DNA of 15,214 bases from Phycisphaerales bacterium UBA7708 (GTDB taxonomy: Bacteria > Planctomycetota > Phycisphaerae > Sedimentisphaerales > Anaerohalosphaeraceae). Within the stretch, counting starts at the first letter, position 1, and every line of letters starts with the position of its first letter. Under the pieces are notes generated by a model. That model worked only from the letters and a program-made list of their open reading frames with translations, did no database searches and was not told the DNA's origin. Of this stretch, positions 1 through 7,400 are shown piece after piece. The DNA lies in assembly GCA_002482415.1 (NCBI GenBank), contig DLFY01000285.1, forward strand, positions 23,545 through 38,758. Direction: 5' to 3'. Made by a program: the position numbers and the translations under genes.

Positions 1-1
1 C

Positions 2-139
2 AATGACAATGCTTACGGCGATGATGTCATCAACTGGCCGAGCCGGCTACCAGCTCAAAAACAGTATTTTGAAATGCCCCCTCTTCCGAGAGAATCCCGG
101 CAGGGAGAGGGCTGTTTTTCAACCACTTCTCAGTATTAA
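2..139 (+). CDS. possible 3' end of an unidentified gene (partial)
   Basis: The frame starting at base 2 is open from the window edge to a TAA at 137-139 and encodes about 45 residues. It begins NDNAYGDDVINWPSRLPAQ, which has normal protein-like composition. The last twenty or so residues (PPLPRESRQGEG...) are encoded by a GC-rich hairpin that looks like an intergenic stem-loop read through, so the ancestral stop may have been earlier. I see no domain and cannot name the product. Its TAA shares bases with the TTA stop of the leftward small gene: the four bases TTAA at 136-139 serve both strands, so the two genes would be convergent and overlapping. A neighbouring frame starting at base 3 is also open, which keeps confidence low. 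Confidence 0.35.
   Translation, partial: NDNAYGDDVINWPSRLPAQKQYFEMPPLPRESRQGEGCFSTTSQY
57..119 (+). terminator. hairpin with nested inverted repeats and T-run, probable terminator or small hairpin repeat
   Basis: AAAAACAG at 57-64 is the exact reverse complement of CTGTTTTT at 112-119. Nested inside, CCCTCTTCC at 79-87 pairs with GGAGAGGG at 104-111 with one bulged T. The right arm is followed by five T residues, the layout of an intrinsic terminator for rightward transcription. The outer A/T arms make it potentially active in both directions, which suits the convergent genes here. The CCCTCT/AGAGGG core resembles dispersed GC-rich hairpin repeats found in many bacterial genomes, so a repeat element is the alternative. 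Confidence 0.5.
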
Positions 140-426
140 CGCGGCAATCCCTCCGGGCCAAGACACACCGGCGGTACGTTCTCGACTTGATGGTTCTGAA
201 AACTAAACAATTGCTTGAAACGATTTGCCAGGCTGTCCGAATTGCCGAATAGTCGCTTGCGAGCCGCTTTAAACTGCCCCGGCGTCAGGCTGCCCAGATA
301 CCGGCACAAATACGCCCACTCGGCCGGATCAATCCCCTCGGTCAGTTCACACCACACCCCGGTTTCCGACCAGGCCGGTTCTGAAAATAAAAGTCCCTGA
401 GCATGTTGGATTTCGGTTGTAACCAT
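136..426 (-). CDS. small hypothetical protein, 96 aa
   Basis: This is a leftward ORF of 96 residues from ATG at 426-424 to TAA at 138-136. The start is supported by AAAGGA at 435-440 on the coding strand, with an 8-base spacer. The protein is soluble in appearance, with no signal peptide or membrane segment. It has an acidic N-terminal half with Trp19, Trp25 and Trp37, Cys26 and Cys41, and a basic helical-looking middle (residues 50-73, KAARKRLFGN and RFKQLF). A short proline-rich tail contains Cys88. I do not recognise a family. The composition change and good ribosome site argue that it is a real gene. It is divergent from the propeller-peroxidase gene and convergent with the partial gene at the window edge. 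It could be a small regulator or adaptor, but nothing in the sequence proves that. Confidence 0.6.
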   Translation of the reverse strand: MVTTEIQHAQGLLFSEPAWSETGVWCELTEGIDPAEWAYLCRYLGSLTPGQFKAARKRLFGNSDSLANRFKQLFSFQNHQVENVPPVCLGPEGLPR

Positions 427-480
427 ACGCCAATTCCTTTACTAAATCATTGTCAATAAAATAGTTAAAGAAGGGCTTGG

Positions 481-496
481 GTTTGACATGTTAAAC
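481..496. promoter_or_regulatory. imperfect 16-bp palindrome, candidate operator
   Basis: GTTTGACATGTTAAAC matches its own reverse complement in 7 of 8 arm pairs. It lies in the 200-base divergent gap between the small leftward gene and the propeller-peroxidase gene, a usual place for a dimeric regulator site. It also contains TTGACA, but no convincing -10 follows at the right distance. No regulator gene is present to link with it. Confidence 0.3.
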
Positions 497-567
497 AGAG
501 GTCGGTTCCACCCTCGGAACACAGACAAACAGGATAGAAGGCGGCCTGTAAAATGTCAAGAAATAAG

Positions 568-595
568 TTTGTTTTTTATGCACAATGGCTACAAT
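568..595 (+). promoter_or_regulatory. candidate promoter of the propeller-peroxidase gene
   Basis: TACAAT at 590-595 is a near-consensus -10 box. A T-rich stretch (TTTGTT at 568-573, 16-base spacer) could act as a weak -35. Transcription would start near base 602, giving a leader of about 25 bases before the ATG at 627. The -35 match is poor. Confidence 0.3.
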
Positions 596-626
596 AAGAC
601 TAACCAGTTTTTTGAAAGGGCGTGGT

Positions 627-2015
627 ATGAAGACAAAAATACAAGGTAAAGTGATTGCGTTTTTGGTGGTTCTGTGCTGCGGTACCGTATGTGCACAAGA
701 GTCAAAGTCGTCCGTGGAAACTAAAGACCCCAATTTCTGTCTGGCGGTTCCCGATAAACCCGTCAAGGTCCTTGCGGATGGATTTGTCTTTACCGAAGGA
801 CCCGCCGCAGACAGCAAGGGCAATATCTTTTTTACGGACATCCCCAACAATCGAATCCATAAATGGTCGATAGATAATGAGCTCTCGACGTTTATGGAAA
901 ACAGCGGCGGTGCAAACGGACTGTTCTTCGACAGCAAGGGCAATATGATTGCCTGTGCCGGCGGCGAGGGGCGGCTGGTTTCCATCGACCCCAAAGGCAC
1001 CGTGACCGTACTGGCTGACAAATATGAAGGCAAGCCATTCAACAGTCCCAATGACCTCTGGATTACCCCAAAGGGCGGAATTTATTTTTCGGACCCCCGC
1101 TACGGCCAGCGGGATAATCTGCCGCAGGACGGCGAACATGTCTATTATCTGTCGCCCGACCGGAAAAAGCTTATCCGGGTAATAGAGGACATGGTCCGGC
1201 CCAACGGTCTGATTGGAACCCCCGACGGCAAGACCCTCTATGTCGCTGACCATGGTTCAAATAAGACTTTCGTGTACAAAATTAATCCCGATGGTACCTT
1301 GTCCGACAAAAAGCTGTTTGTCCCGCAAGGCTCCGACGGCATGACCATCGACCGTTATGGCAATATCTATCTGACCGGCAGGGCGGTAACCGTCTATGCC
1401 CCTGATGGCACCCTGATTCAAACCATCGAAGTGCCCCAGACGCCGTCCAATGTCTGCTTTGGCGGAAAAGGCAACACGACGCTGTTTATCACCGCCCGCA
1501 AGGCCCTCTATGCCGTCGGCGGTGAAGGCAAAGTATACTCGTTTACGCTGGATGATATTGACGGCAAATCCATTGCCCTGTCACAGTATCAGGGCAAGGT
1601 GCTGCTGATAGTCAATGTCGCCAGCAAGTGCGGCTATACCAAACAGTATGCCGGACTTCAGAAGCTTTACGAGAAATATAAAGATCAGGGATTTGTCATC
1701 CTCGGATTTCCTGCCAATAATTTCGGCGGACAGGAGCCGGGAACCAATGCCGACATCAAGACATTCTGCACGACTCAGTTTCATGTCAGCTTCCCGATGT
1801 TCGCCAAGATTTCCGTCGCCGGAGCAGATATCCATCCCCTCTATCAGTATCTGACCAGCCCGCAGGAAAACGGCGAGTTCGGCAAGCCCATCGGCTGGAA
1901 TTTCACCAAGTATCTGATCGGCAAAGACGGGAAAATCCTCGCTCGGTATCCCTCCGAGGTTGATCCGTCCAGTCCGCAATTGCTTAAGGCCGTGGAAGAG
2001 GCATTAAAGGACTGA
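627..2015 (+). CDS. exported SMP-30/gluconolactonase-like beta-propeller fused to glutathione peroxidase, 462 aa
   Basis: The ATG at 627 is chosen because AAAGGG lies 6 bases before it and it begins a clean signal peptide (MKTKIQGK, a hydrophobic stretch, then VCA before QES, cleavage near residue 23). An in-frame ATG at 585 would put 14 extra residues in front of that signal. Residues about 45-297 form an SMP-30/gluconolactonase propeller. The family metal and substrate positions appear intact: Glu57 (FTEGP), Asn142 (SPND), Asn193 (RPNG) and Asp237 (GSDGM). Residues about 302-462 form a complete glutathione peroxidase of the thioredoxin-dependent type. It has peroxidatic Cys335 (VASKCGYT), Gln369 (GGQEP), Trp424-Asn425 (GWNFTK) and a likely resolving Cys381 (FCTTQF). 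The linker is only a few residues. In known families the propeller hydrolyses sugar lactones or similar esters and the peroxidase reduces hydroperoxides. The joint role here is not known. The gene ends in tandem TGA TGA stops. Confidence 0.92.
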   Translation: MKTKIQGKVIAFLVVLCCGTVCAQESKSSVETKDPNFCLAVPDKPVKVLADGFVFTEGPAADSKGNIFFTDIPNNRIHKWSIDNELSTFMENSGGANGLFFDSKGNMIACAGGEGRLVSIDPKGTVTVLADKYEGKPFNSPNDLWITPKGGIYFSDPRYGQRDNLPQDGEHVYYLSPDRKKLIRVIEDMVRPNGLIGTPDGKTLYVADHGSNKTFVYKINPDGTLSDKKLFVPQGSDGMTIDRYGNIYLTGRAVTVYAPDGTLIQTIEVPQTPSNVCFGGKGNTTLFITARKALYAVGGEGKVYSFTLDDIDGKSIALSQYQGKVLLIVNVASKCGYTKQYAGLQKLYEKYKDQGFVILGFPANNFGGQEPGTNADIKTFCTTQFHVSFPMFAKISVAGADIHPLYQYLTSPQENGEFGKPIGWNFTKYLIGKDGKILARYPSEVDPSSPQLLKAVEEALKD

Positions 2016-2077
2016 TGAATAGAAAAAAGGACGGGGCAGCTTGTTCAATAATGGCCTTTAAGCGATACCGCAAATAA

Positions 2078-2109
2078 TTGTTTGCATAAAAACAAAAATC
2101 ATATAAGAT
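2078..2109 (+). promoter_or_regulatory. weak candidate promoter for the DUF2961 gene
   Basis: Two overlapping readings are possible: TTGTTT at 2078-2083 with TATAAG at 2102-2107 (18-base spacer), or TTGCAT at 2082-2087 with TAAGAT at 2104-2109 (16-base spacer). Either would give a leader of about 105-110 bases containing the inverted repeat at 2123-2153. The 205-base gap after the propeller-peroxidase gene makes an own promoter plausible, but co-transcription cannot be excluded. Confidence 0.3.
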
Positions 2110-2122
2110 GCCAAATCGGTAT

Positions 2123-2153
2123 GTCCGGCCAGGAACAGACTTTCCGGCCGGAC
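2123..2153. repeat. perfect 8-bp inverted repeat in the leader of the DUF2961 gene
   Basis: GTCCGGCC at 2123-2130 and GGCCGGAC at 2146-2153 are exact reverse complements around a 15-base loop. There is no T-run directly after it, so it is not a standard terminator. It may be a leader hairpin, an operator, or a weak terminator of the upstream gene. The DUF2961 start follows 68 bases later. Confidence 0.45.
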
Positions 2154-2220
2154 CTGTGTCGAGGCCGGAGGGAACGGTTCTTTTCCGGGGTTTTAAAGCA
2201 TTCATTTTAAGGAGTTTGCA

Positions 2221-4329
2221 ATGAGATACGCAAGACCGATAGCGTCGCTTCTCTGTATCATCGCTGGATTGCAGCAAGTTGTTCTGGCTGCCGACAATCC
2301 ACCCATCACTTTCAGTTCATTGCTGGAGGAGATGGTCAACCGGGATGCACTGGCCCAATTTCCCGAACCGGCTTACACCTGCAAACAGTTCAGCAGCTAT
2401 GACCGTCACTCCGATACCCCCGATTCACCGACCTGGTGGGCCAACATGGACCGCAGCTATTTTCTTCGCACCGAAGAAAAAGCCGGCGAGAAAGAATATG
2501 TCCTGATGGATACCGCCGGCCCCGGTGCTGTGGTGCGTTTCTGGGCGACCTGGCATGGCCCTTCCGGAAAGCCGTTTACCAACGGAATCCTGCGGTTTTA
2601 TCTGGATGGCAATGAAAAGCCTGCTATTGAAGGCCCGATTCAGAGTGTTCTCGATGAAGGGATGCTGACAGGAGCCCCGTTGTCAGAGGGTGTGTCGCCC
2701 CAGACCCAATACGGCCAGCGCGGCCACAATCTCTATTTGCCGATTCCCTATGCCAAACATTGTAAGATTACCTACCAGACCGATGCCCCCGTCGATGAAG
2801 GGGCTCATCAGGGTGAGGCACTCTATTATCAGATTAATTACCGCACCTACGCCGCAGGAACCGCAGTCCAGTCGTTTTCGATGGATCAGCTTGAAACGGC
2901 CAAATCAGTCCTTGCCAAAACCCAGATAAAACTGAGTCAATCCGTCCGGCCTGAAGTTGAAAGCCGTCTTAATCGTCATGTCCCAATAGATATTCCTGCA
3001 GGCGGCAGTTCAACGCTTGCTTTAGATTCCACAAATCCCCAGGCCATAGTCGCTTTCACGGTGAAACTGAAGGCGGATAATCTGCCGCAGGCCCTGCGTT
3101 CCACGGTTTTGGAGATGATATTTGATGATACCCGGACGGTCTGGTGCCCGGTGGGTGACTTTTTTGGGATTGGCTACAAAGGTAAACCATATAAAACATG
3201 GTACACCGAAGTCTCTGAAGATGGCACCATGTCCTGTTACTGGCCGATGCCGTATCAGCGATCTGTTTTGATTAAGCTGCATAACCTGGGTGATCAGATT
3301 GTTCGGGATGAAAAATTCCAGACCCAGACCAAACCATGGACCTGGGATAATCGCAGTATGTATTTCCATGCCGCCTGGAAACAGTGGACTAAAATCCAGA
3401 CCTGCTCCAATGCGAAAGCTCAGGACCAGGGTGCCTTTGATTTGAACTGGGTCAAGGTGGCCGGGCAGGGCGTCTATGTCGGCGACAGCCTGGCGATCTT
3501 CAATGGGGCCGCTGCATGGTGGGGCGAAGGCGATGAAAAGATTTATGTCGATGGCGAAACATTCCCATCGCATTTCGGCACAGGTACCGAAGATTACTAT
3601 GGCTATGCATGGTGTCGGCCGGAGTATTTCCAGTCTGCCTTTCATGCCCAGCCCACCGGTGCCGGTAATTTTGAGAGCGATTTTTCAGTCAATGTTCGCT
3701 ATCGTGCACTCGATGCAATTCCATTCACCACATCGCTGCAATTTGATATGGAGCTGTGGCACTGGGCCAAGACCCGAGTTAATTATGCCCCGACGACGTT
3801 CTGGTATGCCCGCCCCGGGGCAACCTCCAATGTCCAGCCCATGCCCGAAGAAGCCCGCAATAAGATTGCCCTCGTTCAGGAGGATGTCGTTGAGATTAAG
3901 CGTATCCAGGGTGCCCTCGAAGGCGAAGCCATGCAGATTCAGCAGACAACCGGCGGCAAAACCGAACTCCAGTCGGGTGCCCAATTCGACTGGAGCGGGA
4001 CTAAGCAGCTCTGGTGGATAGACGCCAAAGAAGGCGATATACTGACCCTCGAATTTTCCGTGGACAAAGCCGGCCTTTATGCCATGACCGCAGCCCTGAC
4101 CAAAGCCAAAGATTACGGTATTGTCGCCATCGCAGTCAACGGCAAAACACTCACCGAAAAACTCGATCTGTACAATCCAAGCGTCATCACTGAGGAAATC
4201 GCCCTCGGATACTGTCAACTGAAGCGGGGTGTCAATCAGCTTGAGGTCAAAATCATCGGGTCCAATCCGGAGGCCGTCAAACGCAACATGTTCGGCCTGG
4301 ATTATATCCTGCTGGCGCCTCAGAATTAA
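2221..4329 (+). CDS. exported DUF2961 (GH172-type) glycoside hydrolase with C-terminal beta-sandwich domain, 702 aa
   Basis: ATG at 2221 has AAGGAG 6 bases upstream. The N-terminus is a Sec signal peptide ending near VVLAADN (residue 24). Residues about 45-545 carry DUF2961 hallmarks: FSSYDRHS, WWANMDRSYF, DTAGPGAVVRFWAT, RFYLDG, GHNLYLPIPYAKHCKI, YYQINYRTY and GTGTEDYYGYAWC. This family is now GH172. Characterised members act on fructofuranosyl or arabinofuranosyl linkages as exo-acting retaining enzymes. Glu436 (WWGEGDEK) and Glu457 (GTEDYYG) are 21 residues apart, the same spacing I recall for the two catalytic glutamates of the Bifidobacterium difructose dianhydride enzyme (E270/E291), so both are likely present. 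Residues about 560-702 (from LEGEAM to FGLDYILL) look like a carbohydrate-binding beta-sandwich. It is probably exported to the periplasm or outside. The substrate cannot be read from the sequence. It follows the propeller-peroxidase gene on the same strand. Confidence 0.94.
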   Translation: MRYARPIASLLCIIAGLQQVVLAADNPPITFSSLLEEMVNRDALAQFPEPAYTCKQFSSYDRHSDTPDSPTWWANMDRSYFLRTEEKAGEKEYVLMDTAGPGAVVRFWATWHGPSGKPFTNGILRFYLDGNEKPAIEGPIQSVLDEGMLTGAPLSEGVSPQTQYGQRGHNLYLPIPYAKHCKITYQTDAPVDEGAHQGEALYYQINYRTYAAGTAVQSFSMDQLETAKSVLAKTQIKLSQSVRPEVESRLNRHVPIDIPAGGSSTLALDSTNPQAIVAFTVKLKADNLPQALRSTVLEMIFDDTRTVWCPVGDFFGIGYKGKPYKTWYTEVSEDGTMSCYWPMPYQRSVLIKLHNLGDQIVRDEKFQTQTKPWTWDNRSMYFHAAWKQWTKIQTCSNAKAQDQGAFDLNWVKVAGQGVYVGDSLAIFNGAAAWWGEGDEKIYVDGETFPSHFGTGTEDYYGYAWCRPEYFQSAFHAQPTGAGNFESDFSVNVRYRALDAIPFTTSLQFDMELWHWAKTRVNYAPTTFWYARPGATSNVQPMPEEARNKIALVQEDVVEIKRIQGALEGEAMQIQQTTGGKTELQSGAQFDWSGTKQLWWIDAKEGDILTLEFSVDKAGLYAMTAALTKAKDYGIVAIAVNGKTLTEKLDLYNPSVITEEIALGYCQLKRGVNQLEVKIIGSNPEAVKRNMFGLDYILLAPQN

Positions 4330-4355
4330 AACAACGCAGTATCGCCAAAAATCAG

Positions 4356-4395
4356 GAAGCCAAATCGGTTTTCAGTCCGATTTGGCTTCTTTTGT
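4356..4395. terminator. strong intrinsic terminator between convergent genes
   Basis: A perfect 13-bp stem (GAAGCCAAATCGG at 4356-4368 with CCGATTTGGCTTC at 4377-4389) and an 8-base loop are followed by TTTTGTCTT. It lies 27 bases after the DUF2961 stop. On the other strand it lies 45 bases after the stop of the giant CotH gene, and a T-rich tract (CTGATTTTTGG) follows the stem there. It therefore probably ends transcription from both sides. Confidence 0.88.
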
Positions 4396-4434
4396 CTTAA
4401 ACGCTATTGTATTTCAGCAATACCTCATCATCTG

Positions 4435-7400
4435 TTACTGTCCCGGCGTGGGAGTGGCCGCTGTCCAGTTAGCCGGATCATCGCCGGAATACTGGGCGCT
4501 GCCCGGATTCAGCCGCGTCAGCGAATAGCCATATCCATCCGCTCCAACCGGCCAGGGGTCATAATCGCTATAGCCGACCTGGTCGATCAGAATCCAGGAG
4601 ATCGCGGCGGGGTTCTGCGGATCATCAGAGGCCTGCGGTTTTTCCAGCGCCAGCCGTTCGCTGCCGTTGGACAGGGCACCGGCCCAGGGTCCGAATACAG
4701 TGACTCCCGCAGTCAGGTCACAATTGTATGCGGTTTCGAATGCGGCCAGCCGTGCCGGTTCAGCCACAGGATCAAACGGCACAATTACAATCTTTGCCCC
4801 TGCCGCCAGTGACATCGCCGCCGGGAATGTAAACGCGATAGCATTATCCAGCCGCCACGCACCGGACCCGTCCGCACTGTAAAGCGGTACAGACGCCGGC
4901 GTTGGATTATACAGCTCGATATATTCGTCGTTGGTACTGCCTTCGGTCGGGTGGTACATGACCTCCGAAATAACAACATCCAGAATCGGAAGGGTATTGG
5001 CGGTATTTCTGGAGCCGTACATGCGGAACCAGTAATCCCCGCCGTTCGGATACCGTCCGCGCGAGATGCTGTTTTCCTGTCCCCGGAAGCGGAGGCAGTC
5101 CACCACACGGTCGCTGGCATTGCCCGGCAGATACGACAGGAAAAGTCTCTCACCTGCCTTGTCCAGTCCGAATCCGGTGTTGATCGGACTGTGGAATCCG
5201 CTGATTTCATCAAAGGTCTGCATTCCGTTTGCGGAGATCGTGACACTGGGGATCGCCCATTTCTTGAGATTCTCGACATTGTCGCTCAAATACCAGTTGG
5301 TATTCAGCCCGATAGAGGACGCCGTGGTATTGTACAATTCAATCCAGTCATTGCTGTCATAATCCGGATACGCAGGGCTGCTGAAATCTGTATGAGCCAT
5401 GAATTCATTAATCACCACATCCGTGATGGCTGCCGGATCCTCGGCGCCAGGCGAGCCGCCGCGATAAGTGCTTTGCCTCCAGCTTCCGGCATAATCCATA
5501 ATCCCCGCCTGCTGGTCTTCCATCGCCCACCAGTCCCGTGGCACCAGCGAATGGCCGGCACCATCGGCGGCCTGCGGCCAGCTTTCGCCGTCATTGTATG
5601 TAAAGGCAACCACCGTGCCGTTCCAGGCATCGGATATCTCGACGGTTTCGCCGTCGTTGTTGAGTCTGCCGGAGTAAATACCTGCGATTTTACCGGACAA
5701 GCCCGCATATCGGGATTCAAAGGCCGACCTGTTCTTGACCACGAGCACATAATCCTTCGGGCCCAGCGAGGTCACCGCACTGCCGGCAAAAGTGTATGTA
5801 ATCCCGTTGACGATGGAAACGCTTGACAAATCGATGGTTTTAGTCGGACTGATATTGGTCAGCTCGATAAATTCGTAGTCGTCTTTGTCGTAGGTGCCGT
5901 TGGCATCGGGCATCGGGTTGTACATCACTTCACTGACTCGCAGGTAGTTGAGGATATCCGCCCCCATGGCCGGCCCCGAGACAAATTGAACCGGATTGGA
6001 CCAGTGACTCCACCGGCCGGTGGTATCTTTCATCGCACACCGCACGCGGTAGGTCCGTCCGGCCCTGACGGCATTGCCCGGAATCTGGACCTGCAGATTT
6101 GCGGCATTCGTCTGTTCGCCGCTTTCCCAGACGGGATTGATTTCATACTTGCTCCTGGACAGATTCGGGATGTTCATGGTCTTGTCCCCGATCTGAGCGG
6201 TCACTTTGACATCGATTGAAAAATCAGAGCTTCCTTTGGTTACCTGCAGGGCATGGACGGCAATCACATTGGTTCCATTGACCAGGTAATCATAAGGAGC
6301 GGCCAAAGACACTTCCTCATAGCTGATTGCCTCGTGATCGGCGGTATCGGTCACGCTGTCAAAATATTTGATTCCGTCGCTGCAATAGACCCGTTTGACT
6401 TCCGTACCGTTGATCCAGATAATACAGCCGTCATCGACATAAATATGAAGCTTTAAAGCCTGAACCTTGGTTTTGTCGGCGATGTCAAACGTATTCCGCA
6501 GATAAACCGTGCTGTATTTTCCCTGCATGTCATTGAGCAGAGTATTGTCATCATTATCTGCAAAGCCGATGCTGGTTTTACCGCCCAGCCAGTCGTCTGT
6601 GCTGTAGCCGGGCAATCGCCACTGTTCAATGGGATTGGAAGGTTCCTGAGTTCCCTTGACATATTTCCATGTTGCATTCTGATCAATCAGAATCACCTCA
6701 TCCGTCGGGTTCGGATCATAATTCAGGGCGTATTCCGCAATCTGCCATTTCATGGCCGCAAACGTTCCGGCACCCTGCGGATCGCTGAAGGCGCTGGTCT
6801 GGAACCGCAGGTCATTGATCGGATAGCCGCTGGTTCCGATATAACTGACTGTCGGTGTGGCCGGAATAGCGGTGCTGTCCCCTTCAGCGTTGGCCAGATT
6901 GTCCAGATTGGCCGCAGTACCCGGCCAGCCCCAGACCCCGCTGGTCCAGGCGAACTGCTTCATAATGGCAATGTTGTTCTCCAGCGTACCATTATCAATG
7001 GGAGTCCCCGGAACGGAAGAATCCAGCCGCCAGCGGTCCCGGTCGGCGGGCACAAAATCTTTGATCACATTGGCAAGTTCATCGACCATCCCATTGATAA
7101 TATCCGGCTGCCAGTGCAGATCACGGAAATGACGAATGTAATTCCGGTATTCCTGTTTGAGCGGCGCCTTTTCCGGCTGAATGGTATATTGAGTCAGTCC
7201 GCCCAGATATTCCTGGTCATAAATCGCAGCCTTGCCATGATCGACACCCTGGTTCCAGTACGGCCCCCACGTGTCGTCCACATCAAAGGGCATGAACCAA
7301 AGCATGCCCAGGTTGTTATTTTCAGCGGTATATTCCGGCAGGAAATACCATGCCATATTTTTCAGACAATGGATGCACGTTGCCCCGGAGAAGACATCGT

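Noticed and set aside
3-206. Rightward 67-codon frame at the window start
   Set aside because: It has low protein-like quality, overlaps the end of the leftward gene, and a different frame looks more like the end of a true protein.
585-626. Upstream start codon for the propeller-peroxidase gene
   Set aside because: It would place 14 residues before the signal peptide and overlap the probable -10 box at 590-595. The ATG at 627 has a good ribosome site.
3022-3645. Leftward open frame inside the DUF2961 gene
   Set aside because: The opposite frame is a well-supported glycoside hydrolase with conserved motifs throughout.
4951-5826. Rightward open frame of 291 codons opposite the lamin-tail region
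   Set aside because: Antisense shadow of the giant gene. Its residue make-up is unusually rich in Arg, Ile, Gly and His, and there is no ribosome site.
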